Translations under genes and position numbers: made by a program
Shown here: positions 53,253 to 62,281 of the stretch, one piece after another
Layout: each line of letters begins with the position of its first letter
How positions within the stretch are numbered: position 1 is the first letter of the stretch
Assembly (NCBI GenBank): GCA_040219275.1
Contig: JAVJSU010000099.1
Span: 124,001-188,000, forward strand
Direction: 5' to 3'
Length of the DNA: 64,000 nt
DNA from: JAVJSU01 sp040219275
GTDB lineage: Bacteria; Chloroflexota; Anaerolineae; Aggregatilineales; Phototrophicaceae
Notes under the pieces: generated by a model
What the model saw: only the letters and a program-made list of their open reading frames with translations
What the model was told of the DNA's origin: nothing
Database searches by the model: none

Positions 53253-54485
53253 TTAGCGCCCAAAGTCCCAACGGCGTATACCGTCATTTAGTGTGAATGC
53301 AACCAGTAACCTACCATTATTTACCGTGCTCACAATGAGCAGGTCTGATCTCTCTTCAGAATTCCCTGTGCTTGTTTCGGAGGTTTCTTCCTGTGATTGC
53401 CGACGAATAACCAGCATATCTGACAGAATTTCCGAGCCAACTTCACGTTCCAACGGCTCTAAACCTTCTTCACCTTCAACCATAACAGGCTGACCGTCAT
53501 CACGGTTGAACCAGAAAACATGCCCACCACGATCACCAACAATGACATGGTCGTCAGTAACAATTGGGCTTGCACGGATACCATCGTCACTGGCTTTAAT
53601 CTTCCATATTAGGTTAAAACCATCATCGGTAGGTTCGGCGGCATATACATGTCCACTTAAATCCGTCGCATACAGCAACCCATCTTGCAAAACGGGCGTA
53701 CTCCAAACCCAATCTTCCATTTCTAACGGCTCACCGATGAATTCACCATCTACAGAGATCATGAAAATTTTACGGTCTAGCGTGCCGATATAGAGGCGAT
53801 CTTCGCTCCATACAGGCGCGGCGGCAACGGCACCTTCAAGATCAAGTTGCCAATTTAACGTGCCAGTAATCGCATCAAGTGAATAGACATGATGGTCAAT
53901 AGAAGCCACATATAAAACATCATCTACAACGATAATATCTGCCCAGATGCCGCGTTCTGTTTCCCAACGCCACAACTCTGTCATTGTATCTATATCATAC
54001 GCGACCAAATCACGATCGCTTAATGGCAAATAAAGAATAGTACCTTCTTCATTTGTAATGAGGTCAACAATTACATGACCCGGGATTTCAACACCAGTGG
54101 GGTCTTCGATCCTTGCAGATGCAAAATTGACTGTCAGCAAACGCTCATTATAGTCTGCAACAAGCATCAAATCGTCATCTACAAAAATAGGAGAGGAATA
54201 AAATTCCGACCCATCATTTTGCACTTCCCACTTACGGGGGTTACCATCCGCATCAACTCGGACTGTCCCTTCGGAATCAACCAGTGGCACAGGTTGACCG
54301 GTTATAGGATCGATAAGAATCATATAATCACGGAAAGATACAAGAATATTTTGATTATCCCCTACTAGTTCAAGGTCAGCCCAGCTTACGCCATTACGAC
54401 CAGACACACAGCCGGTAAAAATCAAAACGCCGAGGACAGCAAATAAGAGTATTCGGATACGTGCCGAAAAAGTTGATTTACGCAA
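53253..54485 (-). CDS. PQQ-type beta-propeller lipoprotein (BamB-like)
   Basis: The 410-residue protein has a lipoprotein signal peptide with lipobox FTGC near residue 26 and seven or so propeller blades such as LVAYDIDTMTELWRWETERG, HVYSLDAITGTLNWQLDLEG, IGTLDRKIFMISVDGE and WKIKASDDGIRASP, as in BamB/PQQ repeat proteins. It is inserted between yidD and yidC, where a gene of this type is not usual. A TTG at 54485 is used as start. It may help envelope protein assembly. Confidence 0.88.
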   Translation of the reverse strand: MRKSTFSARIRILLFAVLGVLIFTGCVSGRNGVSWADLELVGDNQNILVSFRDYMILIDPITGQPVPLVDSEGTVRVDADGNPRKWEVQNDGSEFYSSPIFVDDDLMLVADYNERLLTVNFASARIEDPTGVEIPGHVIVDLITNEEGTILYLPLSDRDLVAYDIDTMTELWRWETERGIWADIIVVDDVLYVASIDHHVYSLDAITGTLNWQLDLEGAVAAAPVWSEDRLYIGTLDRKIFMISVDGEFIGEPLEMEDWVWSTPVLQDGLLYATDLSGHVYAAEPTDDGFNLIWKIKASDDGIRASPIVTDDHVIVGDRGGHVFWFNRDDGQPVMVEGEEGLEPLEREVGSEILSDMLVIRRQSQEETSETSTGNSEERSDLLIVSTVNNGRLLVAFTLNDGIRRWDFGR

Positions 54486-54494
54486 AGTAACGCA

Positions 54495-54716
54495 TTATCC
54501 CTTCTTAGGAGGCACCGGGTCATAACCGCCCGGATTTAGCGGGTGGCAACGTGATATGCGTCGCATACCCAGCCAGGTTCCTCTCATAAATCCATGTATT
54601 TGTATTGCTTCATAGGTATAGTGTGAACAGGTCGGCTGGAAGCGGCAACTTGGAGGCAACATTGGTGAGATGAATCGTTGATAGAATCGAATCAACTTAA
54701 GAGCAACCCACTTCAT
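54495..54716 (-). CDS. yidD: membrane protein insertion efficiency factor YidD
   Basis: YidD is a small amphipathic membrane-associated protein encoded beside yidC and rnpA. The 73-residue protein has the family motifs LIRFYQRFISP, CRFQPTCSHYTYEAI, GTWLGMRRISRCHPLNPGGYDP and the cysteine triad. It overlaps rnpA by four bases (ATGA). Confidence 0.97.
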   Translation of the reverse strand: MKWVALKLIRFYQRFISPMLPPSCRFQPTCSHYTYEAIQIHGFMRGTWLGMRRISRCHPLNPGGYDPVPPKKG

Positions 54717-55066
54717 AATTCTTCCTCCAGCATTAACAATCCGGCACGACGCAACAACTCACTTACTGTACGTTCAATTACCATCGCTGGTTGCGCGACA
54801 ATCTTTGGTCGAGCGATAAACACAATATCAAAACCAGATTGAATATCTAAATGGCGATGACGTACACTCTCCCGTAATAAACGACGCACCCGGTTACGCA
54901 CAACAGCGTTTCCTAGGTGCTTGCTCGTAATAAATCCATAGCGATTGTGCGGGAATGTATTGGAGGTGTAGCTCATTACGACGAACGGATGACGTTGAAC
55001 ATTGCCAGTGTGGCGAAGTCGTTCAAAATCTTGTGGTCGGCGAAGTCTTAAACGACGCTGAACCAT
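54713..55066 (-). CDS. rnpA: ribonuclease P protein component
   Basis: RnpA assists the RNase P RNA in trimming tRNA 5' leaders. The 117-residue protein has the basic N-terminus RRLRLRRPQDFERLRHTG and the RNR motif KHLGNAVVRNRVRRLLRES near residue 52. It lies 71 bases after rpmH and overlaps yidD. GAGAGGATG precedes the ATG. Confidence 0.97.
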   Translation of the reverse strand: MVQRRLRLRRPQDFERLRHTGNVQRHPFVVMSYTSNTFPHNRYGFITSKHLGNAVVRNRVRRLLRESVRHRHLDIQSGFDIVFIARPKIVAQPAMVIERTVSELLRRAGLLMLEEEL

Positions 55067-55137
55067 AACATCCTCTCTATATATCGATCAGAGCGCGTAA
55101 CGCCTACACCTCCTCAAACCACTTAAATTCTGGAAAA

Positions 55138-55314
55138 CTAGGCTTTCCAGTTTACTTTCTTAACATGATTAGGTGTCACGGTAAGTAAGTGTCTGCCACG
55201 GGTACGCCGTGCCTTTAGTACATTTCGTCCACCGCGTGTAGTCATGCGTTCACGAAAACCATGAACACGCTTGCGACGACGAATCTTAGGTTGCCATGTC
55301 CTTTTCGTCGACAT
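55138..55314 (-). CDS. rpmH: ribosomal protein L34
   Basis: L34 is a 58-residue basic protein of the large subunit: it starts MSTKRTWQPKIRRRKRVHGF and contains RMTTRGGRNVLKARRTRGR. The first twelve residues are longer and less conserved than the usual 44-46-residue L34. It has its own promoter 48 bases upstream and starts the rpmH-rnpA-yidD cluster. Confidence 0.97.
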   Translation of the reverse strand: MSTKRTWQPKIRRRKRVHGFRERMTTRGGRNVLKARRTRGRHLLTVTPNHVKKVNWKA

Positions 55315-55361
55315 TTCTTTCCCTTACTGTCTAAAAATCGTTCACATTTCAACGGCACGGA

Positions 55362-55390
55362 AGTATAACCGAAAGTTTATTGGTGGTCAA
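55362..55390 (-). promoter_or_regulatory. promoter of rpmH
   Basis: TTGACC (55390-55385), a 17-base spacer and TATACT (55367-55362), about 48 bases before rpmH. Confidence 0.75.
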
Positions 55391-55398
55391 CCCGACGC

Positions 55399-55428
55399 TT
55401 GCAAAGTTCGGAAAGGTTAAAGTATAAT
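55399..55428 (+). promoter_or_regulatory. promoter of the three-gene winged-helix operon
   Basis: TTGCAA (55399-55404), 18-base spacer, TATAAT (55423-55428); leader of about 78 bases. It is back to back with the rpmH promoter: the two -35 boxes are only eight bases apart. Confidence 0.7.
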
Positions 55429-55512
55429 CGTCAATCTGATTATTACACATCTAAAACGAATTTTTTCGTTTGCCATCATTAATCTCCCCATAGATTTCAG
55501 TCGGAGGGTCTC

Positions 55513-57084
55513 TTGCTGCCGAGCCAACACTGGGCACGCAATTTTAGAGTCGAAGTCGATGACATCGACTACATATCTCATTTGCTGCTCGAAAAAGAAA
55601 CACCGTTACAAACGGAAGAACTTGTCTTAAGTATTATTAACCACCGCCTAGAAAACGAACTTGCCGCTCTTGAAGAACGCTACGAGGGCACAGTTGTATA
55701 CGATCCTTCGCAATCTTTTAATAACGGACAGCGTCTTGTTTTCCCGAACTTAAATTATGAGACTGCAAAAGTCGTCGGTAGCCGTGCAGGTAATAATGCT
55801 GAATACGGTGACTTTACAGTTATTAGTGTTCAATTTGACGAAAATGGTAAAGAAACACGCAATTTTGCATCAGAGTTATCCGCCTCTCACAAGTTATCTG
55901 AAGAAAACAATGATCGCGCTTCCGCCTTAATGGGAACAGGGCAAATTACCGAGCAAGAAATTGTAGATAACTATGGTAAGGAAATCAGTGCTAAGCTCAT
56001 TGAACGCTTGCAAGAAAATCAGGATATTGTTTTTGTCGCCCGCAAATGGTTCCCTAGAGATCTGATTTTGGATGTCGACGAAGGGCATCGTAATCTTGCA
56101 GAAGCTGTCCTTGATATGATGGGTGGTGGACCGATTACGACGGAAGGCATCATCGAGGAAATTGGCGGTCTGGGCGATTATCCTATGAGTCTACAGGTTT
56201 TTTCGCTGAACTACTCGCTGAACAAAGACTCCCGTTTTGAAGAAGTCGGACCTACCGGCGAGGTACTCTGGCATCTTACACGCATGGCACCGGCGGAAGT
56301 ACAGAAACAACCTGCCGCACTTGAATATCTTCCAATCGACTATAATCGCGATTTGCTTACCCGTGACATGCTCAACATGGAAGCGGAAATCGACGATGAG
56401 TTATCGCAAAATGACATCGAATATACTGCGGATAGTGGCAAAATCACGCTCATTTATCCACATCGCCGTATCGGGTCGTTACCACTTAGTTCTCAGGTTC
56501 GCCATTTATTCCCGACTGCCCAAAAAACGTCACGCATCTGGTTGAAGTTGATTGACGGTCAGGACGGCGAAGAATACATCGGCTGGGTGTTGCCTAAAGA
56601 AAGGTATGTTTACGGGTTAGGCATATTCTACGCCAAACATAGTCTTCCGATTGGGGCATCAATCACCGTCGCCAAAGGAAGCGAACCGGGCAGTATTATT
56701 GTCGATTTCGAAGCCTATCGTCCACGGTCGGAATGGATTCGTCTAATTACACCTAAAGTGGATACCATTCTCTTCGAGAACACCAAACGTGCAATTGGCG
56801 CAGATTATGATGATCTGATGATTCTCGGAGTGGATGACCTCAAAACACTGGATGAAACCATCGTAACCATTCAGCGTCACAGGCGCAGTCTAGCATCATT
56901 ACTTAGCATGATTATTCCCGGACTGGGTAAGTTGACCCCACAGGGTACCGCGCATATCAAGACCATCTATAGCGCGGTCAATGTGCTTCGGCGCTGTCCT
57001 CCGGGACCGATTATGGCGACCTTAGAAGCGAACCCTGATTTTGAAAGCGTCGGGGATCATTATTGGAAATTAAGTGCGGAATAG
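55513..57084 (+). CDS. uncharacterised winged-helix protein with B3-like middle
   Basis: I recognise no named family. The 523-residue soluble protein seems to have a winged-helix at about 18-78 (ETPLQTEELVLSIINHRL), a second, HARE-HTH-like one at 195-262 (GGPITTEGIIEEIG, then SLNYSLNKDSRFEEVGP and EVLWHL), a beta-rich domain at about 318-398 (IGSLPLSSQVRHLFP and then EEYIGWVLPKERYVYGLG) that recalls B3-type DNA-binding folds, and a third winged-helix near 475-520. A TTG start has GGAGGG upstream. It is the first gene of a three-gene operon divergent from rpmH and probably binds DNA or RNA polymerase. Confidence 0.8.
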   Translation: MLPSQHWARNFRVEVDDIDYISHLLLEKETPLQTEELVLSIINHRLENELAALEERYEGTVVYDPSQSFNNGQRLVFPNLNYETAKVVGSRAGNNAEYGDFTVISVQFDENGKETRNFASELSASHKLSEENNDRASALMGTGQITEQEIVDNYGKEISAKLIERLQENQDIVFVARKWFPRDLILDVDEGHRNLAEAVLDMMGGGPITTEGIIEEIGGLGDYPMSLQVFSLNYSLNKDSRFEEVGPTGEVLWHLTRMAPAEVQKQPAALEYLPIDYNRDLLTRDMLNMEAEIDDELSQNDIEYTADSGKITLIYPHRRIGSLPLSSQVRHLFPTAQKTSRIWLKLIDGQDGEEYIGWVLPKERYVYGLGIFYAKHSLPIGASITVAKGSEPGSIIVDFEAYRPRSEWIRLITPKVDTILFENTKRAIGADYDDLMILGVDDLKTLDETIVTIQRHRRSLASLLSMIIPGLGKLTPQGTAHIKTIYSAVNVLRRCPPGPIMATLEANPDFESVGDHYWKLSAE

Positions 57085-57124
57085 CCCCGCACTTTAATCG
57101 GTTCAGAATTTTAGGAGGGGCTGC

Positions 57125-57556
57125 ATGTCATCAATTGGAAAACCGAGCGCTCTAGTTAAGCCAAAACTCGAATCCAAATTTCATATTGACTACCAATGGT
57201 GGGAACGCAGCACAGAAGACTTGAGAGTCTATTTGCTCAGTCATGTTCAGCCCGATCAGCGGGATCGTATCAGTCAATCAGAAGAAAACCAGCTCATTGA
57301 CTATATTGATCCTGATAGTGCAGAAGTGTTTGAACTTGATGAGTTAAAACTTGCCATTCAAATCGCCGCGAAAACACCTGACTTTATCAATCCGCAGAAT
57401 TCTCTTGTGGATAATGTCTTTCGCGTCTTTCTTCGCAACAACAATACACCGATGACACCACTTGAACTTGCGGATGAAATTGGTAGACCAGCTGAAACAA
57501 TATTGAAGACTTTTAGTGGGCTACGAATCTACAAAGGGATTCGTCCAATTTCCTAG
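57125..57556 (+). CDS. uncharacterised protein with C-terminal winged-helix
   Basis: The 143-residue protein has an N-terminal part with SKFHIDYQWWERSTEDLRVY and a C-terminal winged-helix at about 95-143 (TPMTPLELADEIGRPAETIL followed by GLRIYKGIRPI). Such a module suggests nucleic-acid binding. TTTAGGAGGGG precedes the ATG by five bases. It lies 40 bases after the first gene and 15 before the third, in the same direction. Confidence 0.78.
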   Translation: MSSIGKPSALVKPKLESKFHIDYQWWERSTEDLRVYLLSHVQPDQRDRISQSEENQLIDYIDPDSAEVFELDELKLAIQIAAKTPDFINPQNSLVDNVFRVFLRNNNTPMTPLELADEIGRPAETILKTFSGLRIYKGIRPIS

Positions 57557-57571
57557 TAGAGGAAGATATTT

Positions 57572-57994
57572 ATGGGACGTGTGATTAATACGGATAGTCC
57601 AGGGAAACGCCGAAATAATTTGATGCGTACATCTGCCGAGCTTATCCGTCGATTAAGCCAGAAGCAAGAAATTGATACCGATGCCAAAAATATGCTTGCC
57701 CTTGTCGTCTACTGCCTGAGAGGGATCGACGAAACAATAGATGAATCGGCGCGAGCATGGGAAAAGCGCGATTACTGGATTAAAGCTGAGGAATTCCGCG
57801 AACGCTGGCGTTGGGCTGGTAATGGTGCCGATGAACTATATGCGATTGTTCTTCAGGAGCAATGGCAATCATTACCTGGGCTGATGGCGCGTTTATTTCC
57901 AAATTTCTCGGATATTACAATCAACAAATATACTCGAAGCGAGTCGTTGTGGCAGGGATGCTATGCCCGGCTCATATCAGAAAAACCAAGCTAA
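57572..57994 (+). CDS. uncharacterised small helical protein
   Basis: The 140-residue protein is mostly helical and rich in Arg/Trp: SAELIRRLSQKQEIDTDAKN, ETIDESARAWEKRDYWIKA, FRERWRWAGNGADELYAI and a C-terminal ESLWQGCYARLISEK. No enzyme motif, signal or membrane segment is seen. It ends the three-gene operon and may be a partner of the two winged-helix proteins. No terminator was found before the convergent pfkA. Confidence 0.75.
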   Translation: MGRVINTDSPGKRRNNLMRTSAELIRRLSQKQEIDTDAKNMLALVVYCLRGIDETIDESARAWEKRDYWIKAEEFRERWRWAGNGADELYAIVLQEQWQSLPGLMARLFPNFSDITINKYTRSESLWQGCYARLISEKPS

Positions 57995-58005
57995 CCAGCG
58001 GCGTA

Positions 58006-59091
58006 CTATCCGAAAACAACCCCTAAGCTACGGGCAACTTTTACCATGTGACTTTCGGGATCAACAAACTTCATATTCACCGCCTCACGAATGGGTACAT
58101 GGGTAATCTCTCCACCTTCCAAAGCCGCCATGTACCCCCATTTTTCCTGTGCGACAAGTTCAACGGCAGTTGCGCCGAACATGGTTGCTAAATAGCGATC
58201 TGTGGCATTTGGTTGTCCACCCCGTTGTACGTGTCCCAACACGGTTACGCGGACTTCAGCATCAACACATTCACCTATCGCTTCACCGACTCGATGTCCA
58301 ATCCCACCGAGTTTGCTTTGTGACTCTGTTGCACCTCGGATGTAAAATTGCTGTTCTCCGTCTTCAGGTGCCGCTCCTTCAGCGACGACAATCAGGCTGT
58401 AATGTCTGCCCGCTGATTTTAATGCTCGTATTTTTTCACAAACGATACCAATCCGAAATGGGATTTCAGGGAGGAGGATGGCATCCGCCCCACCTGCCAA
58501 ACCCGCCATGAGCGCGATCCAACCCGCGTTGCGCCCCATCACCTCAAGCACCATTACGCGATGATGGCTTTCAGCAGTCGTTTGCAACTTCTCTAATGCT
58601 TCTGTTGCAGTTTTAACGGCTGTGTTAAATCCAAATGTAAAATCCGTGCCAGCGAGGTCATTATCAATCGTTTTAGGCACTCCAACAATCGGCGCGCCCA
58701 TATCTACAAGCCGTTGTGCGATGGATAGCGTGCCGTCTCCACCAGCAACGATCAGCGCCTCTAATTCCAGTTGATGCAGTGCGTCTATCGCCTCGTGCGA
58801 GACATCAACATATTCCACAATCTCGCCGTGCTCACTATAAACCGGACGCGAAAACGGATTTCCGCGATTCGCCGCACCTAAGATTGTGCCACCCCGTGCC
58901 AGAAGTTCATGTACGTTTTGCGAGGAGAGTGTAATGGTCGGCAAGCCCGCCAAGAGTCCATCAAACCCTTCACGCAGACCAACAACTGTCCAACCATATT
59001 GATTTTCTGCCGCTAAAACGGTAGCGCGAATGACCGCATTTAAACCGGGCGCATCACCACCACCTGTCAAGATTCCAATGCGTTTCGTCAT
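58006..59091 (-). CDS. pfkA: 6-phosphofructokinase
   Basis: PfkA phosphorylates fructose 6-phosphate in glycolysis. The 361-residue protein has GILTGGGDAPGLNAVIRA, GGTILGAANRGNPF, GGDGTLSIAQRL and PKTIDNDLAGTDFTFGF with the catalytic aspartate. The glycine in GGDG is the ATP-using residue (Gly104 in E. coli), whereas the lysine in PKTIDND is the residue usual in pyrophosphate-using enzymes. The length is that of the group III enzymes of Actinobacteria and relatives. The phosphoryl donor is therefore not certain. Confidence 0.93.
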   Translation of the reverse strand: MTKRIGILTGGGDAPGLNAVIRATVLAAENQYGWTVVGLREGFDGLLAGLPTITLSSQNVHELLARGGTILGAANRGNPFSRPVYSEHGEIVEYVDVSHEAIDALHQLELEALIVAGGDGTLSIAQRLVDMGAPIVGVPKTIDNDLAGTDFTFGFNTAVKTATEALEKLQTTAESHHRVMVLEVMGRNAGWIALMAGLAGGADAILLPEIPFRIGIVCEKIRALKSAGRHYSLIVVAEGAAPEDGEQQFYIRGATESQSKLGGIGHRVGEAIGECVDAEVRVTVLGHVQRGGQPNATDRYLATMFGATAVELVAQEKWGYMAALEGGEITHVPIREAVNMKFVDPESHMVKVARSLGVVFG

Positions 59092-59112
59092 AATCTTTTT
59101 ACGATCACTATT

Positions 59113-59979
59113 CTAAAAACCTGCATATCTTTGCCAATTTCCCCCACCGGGAAAGGCGCTAAATATTCCACCGGTGGGTTCACTAATAAATATTGTACCG
59201 TCGGTTGCGGTCTGGACACGAACACTGTAACCCATTTCCAGAATGATCGTGCCCCAGCCGATTCGATTTCTCACGGAACTATTGCTACGCCACAACATAC
59301 CAAATCCTCGACGAGGTTGCCACAAATTTGGCGTTGGCGCAGTGCTAAATGAAGGATCTTCTTCTGGCATTCCTTCATCAAATTGATCCCTATAGACTTC
59401 CCAACGGGGAAACTGTTGATCGTTATAGAATACGTAAATCGCATCCTGTGACCCGACCCACACCATAAACCCATTCTGGAATGATTGATACACACCCGCA
59501 CTCGTTGATGGAGGATTTAATGGACAGGATGCAGGACGGGGTTGTGTAAAGAACCATACGCTGTAACAGACTTCGGGAATGGGCTGTGCAACGACCGCGG
59601 TTACAGGTAAGACGACACTTGTCGGAAATTGCGGAAACGTCGCCGTTGCCGTTATCGTAATTGTCGGCGTAGGCGTGTAGGTCTGTGTAGGTGTAATCGT
59701 CGGGGTTTGCGTCGGTGTTTTGCTCGGTGGTAATGTGGGCGTAACCAGTACAAAATCGGCATCGACTGTCACCTGTTGCAACGGTGATAGCACCTCGTTG
59801 GTAGCAGGTGCGAATGTGCGTTCCGGCGTGGGGCTTAAGATGCGCGTGGGTAACACGGAAGTCGGCTCAAGTGTAACATCACCCAGCAAACGTGGACCAC
59901 CAACACTGACTTGCGGTTCACGTGTTCCGCAGGCAGAAAGCATCAGCAGTAGTAAGCAAAAAAAGAGTATATGTTTCAT
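59113..59979 (-). CDS. Thr/Pro-rich secreted lipoprotein
   Basis: The 288-residue protein has a lipoprotein signal peptide with lipobox LSAC near residue 17 and a long low-complexity stretch of TPT-type repeats (TPTQTPTITPTQTYTPTPT) at about residues 85-115, typical of linkers in Chloroflexota exoproteins. The C-terminal half (SVWFFTQPRPASCPLNPPST onwards) is a globular domain of unknown fold, with many Trp and Tyr. The ATG at 59979 is preferred over the TTG at 59991. Confidence 0.8.
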   Translation of the reverse strand: MKHILFFCLLLLMLSACGTREPQVSVGGPRLLGDVTLEPTSVLPTRILSPTPERTFAPATNEVLSPLQQVTVDADFVLVTPTLPPSKTPTQTPTITPTQTYTPTPTITITATATFPQFPTSVVLPVTAVVAQPIPEVCYSVWFFTQPRPASCPLNPPSTSAGVYQSFQNGFMVWVGSQDAIYVFYNDQQFPRWEVYRDQFDEGMPEEDPSFSTAPTPNLWQPRRGFGMLWRSNSSVRNRIGWGTIILEMGYSVRVQTATDGTIFISEPTGGIFSAFPGGGNWQRYAGF

Positions 59980-60117
59980 CTTAAGAACCAAGCATGTTAT
60001 CCTTTTACAAACTAATCGAATATACTGATTGTGAGTTGGTGCGAAAATCTAAGTCACCCCCCACCTCGCAGGGTTATATTGTATAATTAACCCAATTTAA
60101 TGACAATTGAGGCACGT

Positions 60118-60462
60118 ATGGCGAAAAGACGCGGCAAAAGAAAATCCGAATCAGAAGCGCAGATTGAACGCATCACATGGTTTTTACTTGTGCTTATTTT
60201 TGCTATTGTAAGTATCCTACCAGAAGAAACCATACCCAATTGGATTATACCCGGCAGTGGTGCATTTATTTTGTTGGGCGCTGGCATTTACCAAACCGTG
60301 CGTCGATGGCATGTCAGCCCGATTACATGGGTAGCAGGCACATTGATGTTTGTGTTAGCGGTCATCAATTTATACGTAAACCCCGATCAGGATTTTCTTG
60401 GGTTCACGTTACTTACCTTTGCCGCCGTCATTGGCTTCGGTGTACTTACCGGAGAAACTTAG
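60118..60462 (+). CDS. small membrane protein
   Basis: This 114-residue protein has a basic N-terminus (MAKRRGKRKSESEAQ) and three to four hydrophobic helices (ITWFLLVLIFAIVSIL, GAFILLGAGIYQTV, VAGTLMFVLAVINLYV, LGFTLLTFAAVIGFGVL). No family is recognised. GAGG lies five bases before the ATG at 60118, and a TATAAT at 60082-60087 is a probable -10 box, so the ATG at 60100 is less likely. Confidence 0.75.
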   Translation: MAKRRGKRKSESEAQIERITWFLLVLIFAIVSILPEETIPNWIIPGSGAFILLGAGIYQTVRRWHVSPITWVAGTLMFVLAVINLYVNPDQDFLGFTLLTFAAVIGFGVLTGET

Positions 60463-60616
60463 GTCAGAAAAGTTACTTCCCTGCAATTTAGGTCTCGTAA
60501 TGGATTTTAATATCCAACCAATGTTGTTAAACTATATGCCAAAATAATTATTTCTATGGCTTTATTTCGTTAAAATATTCATTTGATCTCTTATTGGATC
60601 GCGTCAGGAAATGGTA

Positions 60617-62281
60617 ATGCCGTCAGGGAATGTCACAGATGTTTCGGAAAATATCACAGTAGAGGATGTGCGTAAACTCGCCTTACCTCTCGGAACACGC
60701 GTCGTCGCAGGAGATGGTCTGCTTAATCGTTCGGTAACATGGACAAGCGTCATCTATCCTGAAGATAGCGTTGCAGGAAAAACGTTGCAGGAAGGCGAGA
60801 TTATTTTGCTTGCCGCGAGTGAAAGCAATGGTGCAAATCAACGTACATCCCCCCTGGAAGCGATTCGCTGGGCGGCAGATCGGCAGGCGGCCGCAGTTGT
60901 ACTCGCGGCACAGCCTTCGCCTACCGCAATCGCAGAAGCGAAAGCATATGGGGTTCCCGTTCTCACATTGCCACCCAACAGCCGGATTCGGTTGGTCGAA
61001 AAAGCCATTGTGAGCTTGCTGATAGACCGCAAAGTACAAATTGAACGCCGTGGCACTCAAATTTACCGTCAGCTTACCCAGATTTCATCACGTAATGAAG
61101 GGATGCCGGAACTCATCAACACGATGGCACGCTTGACCAACAAAGCCATTGTATTGCAAGATAAACGCCTTCGCACCATTGATAGCACAGATCAGCCACA
61201 ATTTGTCGCACAATGGGATGAAATCGAAAATTTCCTCAAGAAGGTCGATAACCTTCCTGTTGAATTTCAGGATCGGCATCGTGTGGCGGATGTTGACATT
61301 CCGGTGCTCATGCAATCCTTACCGATTGCGGGGATGGCACGCCTCGTAGCGCCGGTGGTAACTAACAACATCGGGCGCGGTTATCTCTCCATTATCGGGC
61401 GCGACAACGATCTTGATGATATTGATACGCTGGTCGCAGAACACGGTGCGGCGGCATGTGCCTTAGAAATGGCGAAAGCGAAAGCCATCAGTGATACCGA
61501 AAAACGCCTTCGGGGAACGTTTCTGGATCGTCTGCTCATCGGTGATGTCAGCCATCAGGAAGCGATCCGTCAGGGTGAGCGCTTTGAACATGACATGACG
61601 CAAACACATATTGCCATTGTGCTTTCATGGCGTGACGACAAAAGCCCATCAACGCGCCGTCTGGAAACACTGGTCAACACCGTAATCAACAATCAGCATG
61701 TCCCTGCCCTAGTATGGCAACGGGAACGCGAAGAAGAAGTGCTCGTATTTTACGCCACAGATCCGAAAGACCCTATTGACCATAGCATGAAATTAGCGCA
61801 AGCCTTCTCCAGCGAAATCCAGCGCCAATACCCGCATCATAAGCTCGCCATCGGGCTTGGACAAGCCGCCCGTGACATAAGTGCATGGCGTACAAGCTAT
61901 CGAGACGCTGTGCAAGCGTTAGAATTGGCGGTACGGCTACAAACTGATGTGCCTCTATATATTGGCGATCTCGGTGTTTATCAGTTGATCTTGAGTTTAT
62001 CTGATCGTGAAAAATTGCTCAATTTTACCGAACGCACACTCGGTCCATTAATCGAATATGATATGCGCCAACATGCAGATTTGATTAAAACGTTAGAAGC
62101 GTTCTTTGCATGTCACGGTAATTTAAGCCAAACAGCGGAAATGCTCATTGTCCATCGTAACACCTTACTTTATCGCATGAACCGTATTAACGAGATTGCA
62201 GAAATCGACCTGAACCGTCCTGAAACACGGCTTGCATTGCATCTCGCACTAACAATTAGACGGCTTTTAACCTTAAATTAG
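60617..62281 (+). CDS. PucR family transcriptional regulator
   Basis: The 554-residue protein matches PucR/CdaR-type regulators: an N-terminal PucR sensor domain (EDVRKLALPLGTRVVAGDG and EDSVAGKTLQEGEIILLAA, residues about 15-135), a central GAF/GGDEF-like region and a C-terminal helix-turn-helix (TLEAFFACHGNLSQTAEML then VHRNTLLYRMNRI). Such proteins control purine, amino-acid or sugar use. The ATG at 60617 has better spacing from AGGA than the one at 60611. A regulated partner is not evident; the following gltB-like gene is a candidate target. Confidence 0.9.
   Translation: MPSGNVTDVSENITVEDVRKLALPLGTRVVAGDGLLNRSVTWTSVIYPEDSVAGKTLQEGEIILLAASESNGANQRTSPLEAIRWAADRQAAAVVLAAQPSPTAIAEAKAYGVPVLTLPPNSRIRLVEKAIVSLLIDRKVQIERRGTQIYRQLTQISSRNEGMPELINTMARLTNKAIVLQDKRLRTIDSTDQPQFVAQWDEIENFLKKVDNLPVEFQDRHRVADVDIPVLMQSLPIAGMARLVAPVVTNNIGRGYLSIIGRDNDLDDIDTLVAEHGAAACALEMAKAKAISDTEKRLRGTFLDRLLIGDVSHQEAIRQGERFEHDMTQTHIAIVLSWRDDKSPSTRRLETLVNTVINNQHVPALVWQREREEEVLVFYATDPKDPIDHSMKLAQAFSSEIQRQYPHHKLAIGLGQAARDISAWRTSYRDAVQALELAVRLQTDVPLYIGDLGVYQLILSLSDREKLLNFTERTLGPLIEYDMRQHADLIKTLEAFFACHGNLSQTAEMLIVHRNTLLYRMNRINEIAEIDLNRPETRLALHLALTIRRLLTLN

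Noticed and set aside
55315..55512. Origin of replication next to rpmH
   Set aside because: No TTATNCACA boxes, AT-rich repeats or dnaA were found. A TTATTACACA sequence near 55439 does not match the box.
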